From an uncultured Lachnospiraceae bacterium (GTDB lineage Bacteria > Bacillota > Clostridia > Lachnospirales > Lachnospiraceae): 46,136 nt of DNA. Position 1 is the first letter of the stretch; each line of letters opens with the position of its first letter. Below are positions 1-7,846 of this stretch, piece by piece. The notes under the pieces are model-generated. The model did not search any database. It was given only the letters and a program-made list of their open reading frames with translations, and was not told the DNA's origin. The stretch lies in contig CAJUFE010000040.1 of assembly GCA_910585635.1 (NCBI GenBank), positions 1-46,136 of the forward strand, in the 5' to 3' direction. The position numbers were made by a program, and so were the translations under genes.

Positions 1-39
1 TTTTATCAACCACCCTTCTTGGAATTCCTTATATTTGAA

Positions 40-159
40 TTATACAGGAAGCTCCCTATTATTGTAGACCACACGATCATCGGAGAAAAAATTTGCAATC
101 GATTGCCTTACTTTCTTCTCTCCCTTGTATCCAGGCTCACGGTCAATAATAATAGCCAT
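40..159 (-). pseudogene. truncated nuclease-related (NERD-like) gene start
   Basis: A 39-codon minus-strand reading frame opens with ATG at 159 behind a purine-rich stretch and stops at 40-42. The peptide begins MAIIIDREPGYKGEKK and contains VVYNNREL, which resembles the start of nuclease-related (NERD-like) or helicase-associated proteins, where a similar GYxGEKxV...VVYNNRE motif precedes the catalytic strand. The frame closes right after that motif, so it is probably a gene start cut by a deletion or point mutation. The rest may lie beyond the left edge. The assignment rests on motif memory only. It starts 27 nt after the XRE remnant, so the two may once have been one unit. Confidence 0.35.
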
Positions 160-185
160 CGTCCTACCCCTTAAATCCCTAATCT

Positions 186-413
186 TCAAATCCTATCGGA
201 ACCAGTTCCAAATATGTCCTCAACTTTGCAATTTCGGACTGTGCAGGTCTTCGCAATCACGTCCATTGATACAAATTTATCTCTATTGAGCTTTGCATAG
301 GTTCCCGGTGATATTTTAGCTGATGCTTTTAAATCTGCTTCCTTGATTTTTCTGTCAATCAGTAGTTTTCAAATATTGGGAGGTAGCTTACCCCATACTT
401 TTTTCCATATATG
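186..413 (-). pseudogene. XRE/Cro-CI family HTH regulator, interrupted by a stop
   Basis: The minus strand encodes a typical small Cro/CI-type DNA-binding protein. From 368 downward it reads KLLIDRKIKEADLKAS, then ISPGTYAKL and VSMDVIAKTC, ending VEDIFGTGSDRI at the stop at 186-188. In this family the segment is usually preceded by a tryptophan (LWKLLID). Here that codon is TGA (complement of 369-371), fitting a TGG-to-TGA nonsense change. The upstream frame (VWGKLPPNI) has no in-frame ATG and meets another stop. A shortened product from an internal start cannot be excluded, but helix 1 would be damaged. It lies in AT-rich, decayed surroundings. Confidence 0.55.
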
Positions 414-550
414 TACCTAATCCAAAGTCAATCTCAACCCTTCCCGCATTCCCGCGGCTGTCCGCGGCAGAATATCAGGCTATTAACTATCACCCTTTAC
501 AAGTATATCACTTTAAAGTACTTTCCTCAATCAAACGTTTCAAGAATCGT

Positions 551-570
551 ACTTTTTATCCATAAAAAGT
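551..570. promoter_or_regulatory. perfect operator-like palindrome
   Basis: ACTTTTTAT-CC-ATAAAAAGT has 9-bp perfect arms. It is followed on the plus strand by a -10-like TATACAAT and, 30 nt further on, by a truncated XRE reading frame. Position and symmetry suggest the operator of a phage-type or XRE repressor whose gene has been lost or broken. Confidence 0.45.
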
Positions 571-599
571 AAAGTATACAATATAGATGGGTGATACAA

Positions 600-650
600 A
601 TGGCTAATATTCAGGATTGTCCCGGTTTTAAACCCTTTGGGGAGGGGTAA
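600..650 (+). pseudogene. 16-codon remnant of an XRE regulator N-terminus
   Basis: ATG at 600 opens MANIQDCPGFKPFGEG and stops at 648-650. Starts such as MANI(K/Q)(N/D)CP.F..(F/L)G occur in full-length clostridial XRE regulators, so this looks like a gene start left after a deletion. It directly follows the 551-570 palindrome. The identification is tentative because only 16 residues remain. Confidence 0.3.
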
Positions 651-870
651 CGTAGCAAGCATAAGCATCAGTACATCCGCAGCTTAAAGCCATTGATCGC
701 ATAAACCACATATCACTTACTGTTTCATAGGCAGATATCCCTATCTGCTCTGTTCTCATGCCCTAAGCTCCAATCTTTTACTTGCACCTCCTGGATATCT
801 GGCCCTGCTGGATCCCCATCTCGTTGACATCAAGATTGTAGACCTGTTTCGCAATTACTTAGAAATTTTC
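651..870. other. gene-poor decayed stretch
   Basis: No convincing gene is present. A 43-codon minus-strand frame (759 down to 628, starting MRTEQIGISAYE) and a short frame containing VNEMGIQQGQISRRC (about 842-788) look like debris. Neither has a good ribosome binding site or a family I recognise. Together with the flanking XRE and nuclease remnants this suggests an eroded mobile island. Confidence 0.3.
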
Positions 871-874
871 CACG

Positions 875-916
875 CAAAAAGGGAAGTATCTCCATCTTTA
901 ACAGAAATACTTCCCT
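875..916 (-). terminator. intrinsic terminator of the Rpn-family gene
   Basis: On the minus strand AGGGAAGTAT and ATACTTCCCT form a 10-bp perfect stem (880-889 with 907-916), followed at once by TTTTT. It lies about 40 nt past the stop codon of the gene at 957. Confidence 0.75.
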
Positions 917-956
917 CTGCCTAAAAACTTTTTATTATTACATCAGATCCATTACC

Positions 957-1901
957 TTATACAAGCTGTTTTCCATACTGCTTTAAATAAACCTTTGCCT
1001 GTTCTAAGGACAGCCCAATCTTTTCCTGCATCCGTTTCATAATTATTGCATCATCAAGTCCGTCCTCCTGTCCAAGTTCGACGATCATCCTTGCAGCTCC
1101 CTGAGCTGCTCCCACACGCATCAATCTTTCAGATTCCGTTTCAATAACAGTTCCGCCCATAATATCCACCAGCCTTTCTTCATTCTTATTTCCATTTGTG
1201 ATATGCGTAATGATAGTGTTTACAAATCCTTTCAAGTCTATCAGTTCATCATCTGATAATTCGCCCTCCTGATACAGACGCACCAGTTCGTCCCTAAAAT
1301 ACACCAGTTCCTCAACAACCTTTTCAATATCGCCCTCTGATGAGATCTCTTTCTCATATCTTGCAATGTAAAATGGGATGTAAGGAAACAGCCTTTTTTC
1401 AATGATCTTTTCCTTTGTAAGATCCTCTAAGATCACATTGTCCGATCGATAGTCCACTGTCTGCCCGTCTGGAAAGGTAAAGGTGATCGTCGTTGTTTTT
1501 GGCGTCCTGTCCGTTCTCTTAACATAAATAATTGAAAATCTCGGCATTGGGATCGTTGCATGACCAATATCCCATGTTGCAAACTGTCTGGCTACGATAA
1601 AAGCGTACTCCGCTATCCTAATCGCCATAGAGCCGTCATCATAGCTCTGGCACTCTAAGAGGTATATTTCGCTCCCTATCCTGATCAGAAAATCTGAAAC
1701 CTGTTCCTCTATTTCCTTGCTGCCGTCCGCCGTTTCATTTTCCGTCAGATAACCCTCTGAGGGTAAGATCTCCACTTTTACATCTTTGGGGTAATCTCTG
1801 CCGAACACATCATTGATGACGGAGACGAACAATCTTTTGTGCTTCATCTTCATCGTCTTAAATACATTATCATAATCCGGTGTCTTTTTTTGCATACGCA
1901 T
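957..1901 (-). CDS. Rpn family PD-(D/E)XK nuclease/putative transposase
   Basis: The product, about 314 aa, resembles the Rpn (recombination-promoting nuclease, formerly transposase_31/YhgA-like) family. The N-terminal part (TPDYDNVFKTMKMKHKRLF) is the usual opening. The catalytic PD-(D/E)XK core is visible as SDFLIRIGSEIYLLECQ, the E-C-Q standing where the family has E-x-Q/K. The C-terminus (DGLDDAIIMKRM...LSLEQAKVYLKQY) is the small helical tail common in clostridial members. Start choice: the frame is open upstream to 2078, but AAGGAAGGG sits just before the ATGs at 1901 and 1895, and upstream residues do not look like the family, so 1901 is preferred. Family members cut DNA in vitro and promote RecA-independent recombination; the role of this copy is unknown. 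It lies in an AT-richer region with regulator remnants and has its own terminator. Confidence 0.8.
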   Translation of the reverse strand: MRMQKKTPDYDNVFKTMKMKHKRLFVSVINDVFGRDYPKDVKVEILPSEGYLTENETADGSKEIEEQVSDFLIRIGSEIYLLECQSYDDGSMAIRIAEYAFIVARQFATWDIGHATIPMPRFSIIYVKRTDRTPKTTTITFTFPDGQTVDYRSDNVILEDLTKEKIIEKRLFPYIPFYIARYEKEISSEGDIEKVVEELVYFRDELVRLYQEGELSDDELIDLKGFVNTIITHITNGNKNEERLVDIMGGTVIETESERLMRVGAAQGAARMIVELGQEDGLDDAIIMKRMQEKIGLSLEQAKVYLKQYGKQLV

Positions 1902-2139
1902 CTTCCCTTCCTTATTCATATTATACTCATCTGGCAGCCGAAACGCAATCAGATTTCCAGCAGCTCTTCCACAGAAAAGAAAGAATACCCCGCTTTTGCC
2001 CATACAGTATTTCCCATCTTCGTCCATACGATAGTTTTCTGATATATACAGCTTATAAATTCTATCTGCTTTTTCCACAAAGCCCTGCTATCGCTACCTC
2101 TTTTGGGCTTAAAATGGAACACGGTTGGAACTTTTGGAG

Positions 2140-2179
2140 ATAGAAAAACCTCGGAAACCCAGTAAGATCAGGGCTTCCG
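2140..2179 (-). terminator. intrinsic terminator after guaA
   Basis: On the minus strand CGGAAGCCC (2179-2171) pairs with GGGTTTCCG (2160-2152) around a 10-nt loop, one G-T pair included, and is followed by AGGTTTTTCT. It starts 14 nt beyond the guaA stop. Confidence 0.75.
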
Positions 2180-2192
2180 AAATCTCTATCCG

Positions 2193-3734
2193 TTACTCAA
2201 ATTCGATCGTCCCCGGCGGCTTCGAGGTCACGTCATACACCACCCGATTGACCCCTCGCACCTCATTGATGATCCGCCCCATCACCTTCTGCAGCACCTC
2301 CCAGGGGATCTGCGCCGCTTCTGCGGTCATAAAGTCCGATGTCTCCACCGCCCGCAGCACCACCGCGTAGTCATAGGTCCGGAAATCTCCCATGACCCCC
2401 ACAGACCGCATATTGGACAACGCGGCAAAATACTGCCCCAGCTTCTTATCCAACCCAGCCTTAGCGATCTCCTCCCGATAGATGGCGTCCGCCTCCTGCA
2501 CGATGCGCACCTTATCGGCGGTCACTTCGCCGATGATCCGGATGCCCAGGCCGGGGCCGGGGAAGGGCTGGCGGTATACCAGATGCTCCGGAAGGCCCAG
2601 CTCCAGGCCTACCTTGCGCACCTCGTCCTTGAACAGCAGGCGCAATGGCTCCAGGATCTCCTTAAATTCCACATGGTCGGGGAGACCGCCCACATTGTGG
2701 TGGGATTTGATCACAGCGGAATCGCCCAGGCCGGATTCGATCACATCTGGGTAGATGGTCCCCTGGACCAGGAAATCCACCGCTCCGATCTTCTTCGCCT
2801 CTTCTTCAAATACACGGATGAACTCTGCCCCGATGATCTTCCGCTTCTGCTCCGGCTCTTCTGCGCCGGCCAGCTGACTGTAAAAACGCTCCTGGGCATT
2901 GACCCGGATGAAGTCCAGCTCGTAGGGGCCTTCCGGCCCGAACACCGCCTCCACCTGATCGCCCTCGTCCTTGCGCAGCAGGCCGTGATCCACGAAGACA
3001 CAGGTCAGCTGGCGGCCGATAGCCTTTGACAGCAGGACCGCCGCTACAGAGGAATCCACACCGCCGGACAATGCGCACAGCACCTTTCCCGTCCCGATCC
3101 TCTCCCGCAGAGCCTGGATCTGGGCCGTCACAAAGGAATCCATCCGCCAGTCGCCGCTGCACTGGCATACGTCCCGGACAAAGGCGCGGAGCATCTTCAT
3201 CCCCTCCGCTGTGTGCATCACCTCCGGGTGGAACTGGGTGGCGTACAGCTTCCTCTCCGGGCATTCCATGGCCGCCACCGGGCATACCGGCGTGTGGGCG
3301 GTGATCTTAAAGCCTGCCGGGGCCTTGAGGATGCGGTCTGTGTGGCTCATCCAGCAGATGGTGGTTGGCTCCACATCTTTGAAAAGGACAGAGGTCTGAT
3401 CCACCTCCACCTCCGTCTTTCCATATTCACTGACCGGGGCGCCCGCCACCTCCCCGCCCAGGGTATAGGCCACCAGCTGGGAACCATAGCAGATCCCCAG
3501 GATCGGGATCCCCATGGTGAAGATCTCTGCCGGGATGTGGGGAGAACGTTCGTCATAAACACTGTTGGGACCGCCGGTGAAGATGATCCCCTTGGGAGCC
3601 ATCTCCCGGATCTTCTCCAATCCCATAGTATAAGGATGTACCTCACAGTAAACATCACACTCCCGGACCCGGCGGGCGATCAGCTGGTTATACTGCCCGC
3701 CAAAATCCAGGACGATGATCATCTCTCTGTCCAT
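2193..3734 (-). CDS. guaA: GMP synthase (glutamine-hydrolysing)
   Basis: Converts XMP, glutamine and ATP to GMP in the last step of de novo guanine nucleotide synthesis. The 513-aa product has the expected layout. A class I amidotransferase domain (about 1-195) has the nucleophile in LGICYGSQ (Cys82) and the His/Glu pair in QFHPEV. The ATP pyrophosphatase domain has the PP-loop LSGGVDSS near residue 235. The C-terminal dimerisation domain contains QPFPGPGLGIR and ends KPPGTIEFE. The start at 3734 (MDREMIIVLDFGGQ) is chosen over the longer frame to 3779 because AAAGGAAA lies 7 nt before it and 513 aa is the normal length. It stands alone, preceded by a roughly 620-nt structured leader with its own promoter and followed by a terminator. 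Confidence 0.97.
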   Translation of the reverse strand: MDREMIIVLDFGGQYNQLIARRVRECDVYCEVHPYTMGLEKIREMAPKGIIFTGGPNSVYDERSPHIPAEIFTMGIPILGICYGSQLVAYTLGGEVAGAPVSEYGKTEVEVDQTSVLFKDVEPTTICWMSHTDRILKAPAGFKITAHTPVCPVAAMECPERKLYATQFHPEVMHTAEGMKMLRAFVRDVCQCSGDWRMDSFVTAQIQALRERIGTGKVLCALSGGVDSSVAAVLLSKAIGRQLTCVFVDHGLLRKDEGDQVEAVFGPEGPYELDFIRVNAQERFYSQLAGAEEPEQKRKIIGAEFIRVFEEEAKKIGAVDFLVQGTIYPDVIESGLGDSAVIKSHHNVGGLPDHVEFKEILEPLRLLFKDEVRKVGLELGLPEHLVYRQPFPGPGLGIRIIGEVTADKVRIVQEADAIYREEIAKAGLDKKLGQYFAALSNMRSVGVMGDFRTYDYAVVLRAVETSDFMTAEAAQIPWEVLQKVMGRIINEVRGVNRVVYDVTSKPPGTIEFE

Positions 3735-4353
3735 AGCAAATTTCCTTTCTGTGCGTGTATCTCTGGTCCTTGCGGACATGAGACCGGCCTTATGCGCTCA
3801 TCGGTCCGGCCCAACATGGTCGGCGATCCATCGCTACCCTGCACCTGATCTGGTGCAGACATAGCGTAAACACATACTGCCCTCGTCAGACCTGGCACAG
3901 GCAGATACCTCCACCCTTTACCAAACCTACCACAAAAGACCAGGGATACAAAATGGAAAGAAGGTGTACCCCTCCCATATAACATGTTCCGGATACACCT
4001 CCAAAGGTTTTGCCATCCTCTAAGTGAGTCCGGCTGTATCATTTGTATCTCTCATCTCGGCAGGCATCTTCTTTCGTACAGACCATCCCAAAAGCCTCCC
4101 GGCTCCCGGGACTGCATCCTTCTGCATTTATCTTCTGTATCCTGCACAGTGTCTCACAGACCGGACCCTCTTTAAGGCCCCAGCCTTCTTTTGTACCTCA
4201 GCTCTTGATCGCAAAACTGCACAAAAGTTCTTTCGTAAGCTGCACAGACCTTTCGGTCTGTGTATGTAGGCTGTGTATGGCTGCCTGCCGGTATCCTTTG
4301 AAAACTTAGAGAGACTGCACCTACGTTGGCACAATCTCTCTTTCTCTTTCGTA
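3735..4353 (-). ncRNA. large structured leader or ncRNA upstream of guaA
   Basis: The stretch between a consensus promoter and the guaA start has no plausible gene but many strong minus-strand hairpins. They are: 4309-4340 (13-bp stem, loop AACGTA, at the 5' end); 4243-4262 (8-bp stem with GAAA tetraloop); 3963-3999 (GGTGTA/TACACC closing a 37-nt arm); 3832-3866 (CGCTA/TAGCG around a CTGCACC/GGTGCAG stem); 3782-3806 (GACCG/CGGTC); and 3766-3777 (GTCC-GCAA-GGAC tetraloop) just before the ribosome binding site. No clear terminator with a U-run separates it from guaA, so it is either a long 5' leader or a processed RNA. I looked for purine riboswitch, T-box, SRP, RNase P and tmRNA signatures and did not find them. 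The class is unknown. Confidence 0.5.
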
Positions 4354-4360
4354 TGGTATG

Positions 4361-4389
4361 ATTATAGCCGTTCTTCCCGCAAATAGCAA
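4361..4389 (-). promoter_or_regulatory. sigma-A-type promoter for the guaA leader
   Basis: On the minus strand TTGCTA (4389-4384), a 17-nt spacer and a perfect TATAAT (4366-4361). Transcription should start near 4353, giving a leader of about 620 nt before guaA. Confidence 0.8.
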
Positions 4390-4420
4390 GTGTTTTTGTC
4401 GAAATTCCAGGATTTTCTGG

Positions 4421-4580
4421 ACCACCGGGTTACTGTTCACGGCTACGCCGTTCACAGCAACAGAATGCACACAAAATGGGCTAACCGCCCATTTTGGCGC
4501 TGCAACCCTCGGGTTTCTTGTGACCTTTGCTCACAAGAAACACCTCGCGGGATATTACCTGTGAAAAGTAACACCACCGG
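4421..4580. mobile_element. 144-bp MITE-like element with 8-bp target duplication (copy 1)
   Basis: GTTACTGTTCAC at 4429-4440 and GTGAAAAGTAAC at 4561-4572 are 11/12 inverted repeats, flanked on both sides by the same eight bases ACCACCGG (4421-4428 and 4573-4580). The interior has two more palindromes: AAAATGGGC/GCCCATTTT near 4477-4498, and GTTTCTTGTGA/TCACAAGAAAC at about 4519-4547. There is no coding capacity. It lies between the uvrA stop and the guaA promoter, and the two interior hairpins may end uvrA transcripts. The same ends occur at 14404-14853, 21787-21847 and from 46019. Confidence 0.75.
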
Positions 4581-4595
4581 CGCTTCTCCACCTCA

Positions 4596-7421
4596 CTACC
4601 CCAGATACCGCTTCACATACTGCCCCGTGTAGGACCCGGGATCTTCCGCCACCTCTTCCGGCGTCCCCTTGGCGATGACCGTGCCTCCACGGTCGCCGCC
4701 CTCAGGCCCCATGTCGATGATATAGTCCGCCGTCTTGATCACATCCAGGTTATGCTCGATGACCACCACCGTGTTCCCGCCCTCCGACAGCCGGTGCAAG
4801 ATCTCGATCAGCTTATGGACGTCGGCGAAATGGAGGCCTGTGGTGGGCTCGTCCAGGACGTAGATCGTCCTGCCGGTGCTGCGGCGGCTCAGCTCCGCCG
4901 CCAGCTTGATCCGCTGGGCCTCGCCGCCGGACAGCTCTGTGGAGGGCTGGCCCAGCTTGACATAGGAAAGGCCTACGTCATACAGGGTCTGGATCTTCCG
5001 GGCGATGGTGGGCACATGCTCGAAAAAGCCCAGCGCCTCTTCTACGGTCATATCCAGCACATCATAGATGCTCTTCCCCTTATACTTTACCTCAAGGGTC
5101 TCTCGATTATACCGTTTTCCACCGCAGACCTCACAGGGCACATACACATCCGGAAGGAAATGCATCTCGATCTTGATGATCCCGTCGCCGCTGCAGGCCT
5201 CGCACCGGCCGCCCTTAACATTAAAGCTGAACCGGCCCTTGGCGTAGCCTCTGGTCTTGGCGTCGGTGGTGGAGGCGAACAGGTCTCGGATCAGGTCGAA
5301 GACGCCGGTGTAGGTGGCCGGGTTGGACCGCGGCGTCCGTCCGATAGGGGACTGGTCGATGGCGATGATCTTATCCAGCTGCTCCGCTCCCTCCAGGCTC
5401 TTGAACTTACCCGGGATGGTCCTGGCCCGGTTCAGCTTTTTCGCCAGGGCCTTGTATAGGATCTCATTGACCAGAGAGCTCTTGCCGGAGCCGGAGACCC
5501 CGGTGACGCAGGTCATCACGCCCAGGGGGATATCTACCTTTACATTTTTCAGGTTGTTCTCCGCCGCCCCTTTTACGGTGAGCCAGCCTGTGGGCTCCCG
5601 TCTTTTGTCCGGCACCGGGATCTTCTTGCGTCCGCTGAGATAATCGCCGGTGATGGACTCCGGGCAGGCCATGATATCCTCTACCGTACCGGCCGCCACC
5701 ACCTGGCCGCCATGCTCCCCGGCCCCCGGGCCGATATCCACGATATAGTCCGCCGCCCGCATGGTATCCTCGTCGTGCTCCACCACCAGCACCGTGTTGC
5801 CCAGGTCCCGCAAATGGATCAGGGTGTTCAGCAGCTTGTCATTATCCCGCTGGTGGAGGCCGATGCTGGGCTCATCCAGGATATACGCCACGCCCACCAG
5901 ACCAGAGCCGATCTGGGTGGCCAACCTTATCCGCTGGGCCTCGCCGCCGGATAAGGTGCCGGTAGCCCTGGACATGGACAGGTATTCCAGCCCCACATCG
6001 ATCAGGAAGCTGGCCCTGGCCCGGATCTCCTTTAGGATCGGTCCGCCGATCGCCTTCTGCATGGGGGTCAGATCCAGCTGATCGATAAAATCCCTAAACC
6101 GGGTGATGGACATGTCCGTGGCCTGGAAGATGTTCTTATCGCCCAGGGTCACCGCCAGGGATTCCTTTTTCAGTCGCTGCCCGTGGCAGACCGGGCAGGG
6201 GGTGATCCGCATATAGGTCTCGTACTCCGCCTTAGAGGATTCCGAAAAGGTCTCCCGGTAGCGCCGGTCCACATTTTTCAAAAGGCCCTCAAAGGCCACA
6301 TCATAGACCCCTTCCCCCCGCTGCCCTTTATAATGGACCTTTATCTCCTTCCCCTCGGTGCCGTAGATCAGGATATCGTGGATATCCTCAGGATAATCCT
6401 CAAATGGGGTGTCCAGGCTAAAATGGTATTCCCTGGCCAAGGCATCCAGGATCGCCCGGGTAAAGCTCCCCTTATCCGCGCAGGACTGCCAGCCCATCAC
6501 CACGATCGCCCCCTGGGTGATACTTAAGGACTTGTCCGGGATCATCAGATCCTCGTCAAATTCCATCTTATAGCCCAGGCCGAAGCATTCCGGGCATGCG
6601 CCGAAGGGGTTATTGAAGGAAAAGCTCCTGGGCTCCACCTCCTCCACGCTGATCCCACAGTCCGGGCAGGAAAAGCTCTGGGAAAAGCGCAGCACCTCCC
6701 CGCCGTCCACATCCACTAAAAGAAGACCGTTCGCCAGCGCCATCACCGTCTCGATCGAATCGGTCAGACGCTTTTCGATCCCAGGACGGACCACCAGGCG
6801 GTCCACCACGATCTCGATATTATGCTTGATGTTCTTCTCCAGCTTGATCTCTTCCAACAGCTCGTAAAGGTTCCCGTCGATGCGGACCCGGACGTAGCCG
6901 CTCTTCCTGGCCTGCTCTAAGACCTTCACATGCTCGCCTTTCCGGCCCCGCACCACCGGCGCTAAGAGCTGGATCTTCGTCCGCTCCGGCATGGACAACA
7001 GCTGGTCCACGATCTGGTCCACGGTCTGTTTCCGGATCTCCTTGCCGCACTTAGGACAATGGGGGATACCGGCTCTGGCGTACAAAAGCCGCATATAGTC
7101 GTAGATCTCCGTCACGGTGCCCACCGTAGAACGTGGGTTCCGGTTGGTGGATTTCTGGTCGATGGAGATCGCCGGGGACAGGCCCTCGATGCTCTCCACA
7201 TCCGGCTTCTCCATCTGCCCCAGGAACTGGCGGGCGTAGGAGGAGAGGGACTCCATGTAACGCCGCTGGCCCTCCGCGTAGATCGTATCAAAGGCCAGGG
7301 AGGATTTCCCGGAGCCGGATAGGCCTGTCAGCACCACCAGCTCATTCCGCGGGATGTTTAGGGAGATGTTCTTTAGGTTATGCTCGTTCGCGCCGCGGAT
7401 CTTGATATATTGTTTTGCCAT
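4596..7421 (-). CDS. uvrA: excinuclease ABC subunit A
   Basis: ATPase that recognises bulky DNA lesions and loads UvrB in nucleotide excision repair. The 941-aa length is typical. Seen in order: Walker A GLSGSGKSSLAFD near residue 33; CPKCGKE and CPDCG...CPEC zinc-binding pairs in the first half; ABC signature LSGGEAQRIRLA with YILDEPSIGLH; second Walker A GVSGSGKSSLV near 640; the CEACSGDG...CEVCGG zinc module; and second signature LSGGEAQRIKLA with VLDEPTTGLH. GAGGTG lies just before the ATG at 7421. No uvrB is adjacent. A LexA box and a good promoter lie upstream, so SOS induction is likely. Confidence 0.98.
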   Translation of the reverse strand: MAKQYIKIRGANEHNLKNISLNIPRNELVVLTGLSGSGKSSLAFDTIYAEGQRRYMESLSSYARQFLGQMEKPDVESIEGLSPAISIDQKSTNRNPRSTVGTVTEIYDYMRLLYARAGIPHCPKCGKEIRKQTVDQIVDQLLSMPERTKIQLLAPVVRGRKGEHVKVLEQARKSGYVRVRIDGNLYELLEEIKLEKNIKHNIEIVVDRLVVRPGIEKRLTDSIETVMALANGLLLVDVDGGEVLRFSQSFSCPDCGISVEEVEPRSFSFNNPFGACPECFGLGYKMEFDEDLMIPDKSLSITQGAIVVMGWQSCADKGSFTRAILDALAREYHFSLDTPFEDYPEDIHDILIYGTEGKEIKVHYKGQRGEGVYDVAFEGLLKNVDRRYRETFSESSKAEYETYMRITPCPVCHGQRLKKESLAVTLGDKNIFQATDMSITRFRDFIDQLDLTPMQKAIGGPILKEIRARASFLIDVGLEYLSMSRATGTLSGGEAQRIRLATQIGSGLVGVAYILDEPSIGLHQRDNDKLLNTLIHLRDLGNTVLVVEHDEDTMRAADYIVDIGPGAGEHGGQVVAAGTVEDIMACPESITGDYLSGRKKIPVPDKRREPTGWLTVKGAAENNLKNVKVDIPLGVMTCVTGVSGSGKSSLVNEILYKALAKKLNRARTIPGKFKSLEGAEQLDKIIAIDQSPIGRTPRSNPATYTGVFDLIRDLFASTTDAKTRGYAKGRFSFNVKGGRCEACSGDGIIKIEMHFLPDVYVPCEVCGGKRYNRETLEVKYKGKSIYDVLDMTVEEALGFFEHVPTIARKIQTLYDVGLSYVKLGQPSTELSGGEAQRIKLAAELSRRSTGRTIYVLDEPTTGLHFADVHKLIEILHRLSEGGNTVVVIEHNLDVIKTADYIIDMGPEGGDRGGTVIAKGTPEEVAEDPGSYTGQYVKRYLG

Positions 7422-7471
7422 AGCTGCACCTCGTCTTTATCCGATGATCCCTCTTGCGGATCAGTAGAGTA

Positions 7472-7500
7472 AGTATAGCATATCTCAATCTCGGTTTCAA
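7472..7500 (-). promoter_or_regulatory. uvrA promoter
   Basis: On the minus strand TTGAAA (7500-7495), a 17-nt spacer and TATACT (7477-7472), about 50 nt before the uvrA start. Confidence 0.8.
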
Positions 7501-7507
7501 GCGCTTT

Positions 7508-7521
7508 CGAACAGATGTTCC
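7508..7521. promoter_or_regulatory. LexA (SOS) box upstream of uvrA
   Basis: CGAACAGATGTTCC matches the B. subtilis-type LexA/DinR consensus CGAACRNRYGTTYC at every position. It lies 7 nt upstream of the uvrA -35 hexamer, so uvrA is very likely damage-inducible. Confidence 0.85.
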
Positions 7522-7670
7522 TCATTTCTTCAGAAGCTCCCGCGTTTGCCACTTGCTAAGATCCTCAGAGAACTTATCCTGTGAAATAAGGCTGCTGCGA
7601 TCCTACTGGCTTTAGACGATGGCCTAATCTAGCCAAAAGTAACGGTCTATGTTATACTTACATCATCTTC

Positions 7671-7829
7671 ATGCTGACAGACAGCGAAGATCCGATCTGG
7701 CTCTGCAAGCATTATACCAAAGCCTTTGTTGCAAGCAGGCCAAGCGCCGTGTTTTACAGCCTGCAGTGTAAGGATGAGCATAATGTTTACACGAACAGGG
7801 CGAAGAAGGATGATCCTGATGCGAAATAA
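7671..7829 (+). CDS. possible small protein, 52 aa, upstream of the RhuM gene
   Basis: ATG at 7671 opens a frame beginning MLTDSEDPIWLCKHYTK and ending KKDDPDAK at 7829, 17 nt before the RhuM-family start. No ribosome binding site is obvious and I recognise no family. The peptide is not low-complexity and has a coding-like composition, so it may be a fragment of an older gene or a short companion of the RhuM gene. Low confidence. Confidence 0.25.
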   Translation: MLTDSEDPIWLCKHYTKAFVASRPSAVFYSLQCKDEHNVYTNRAKKDDPDAK

Positions 7830-7846
7830 GGGGATGGTGATGCCTA

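Noticed and set aside
3839..3960. SRP RNA-like helix 8 signature (CAGGTCTGACGAGGGCAG on the minus strand) in the guaA leader
   Set aside because: It resembles CAGGTCCGGAAGGAAGCAG, but the asymmetric loop pairing is off by one and the GGAA tetraloop is absent, so it is not a signal recognition particle RNA.
3735..4353. Guanine riboswitch or T-box upstream of guaA
   Set aside because: No purine riboswitch core motifs and no GGGTGGNACCGCG T-box sequence were found.
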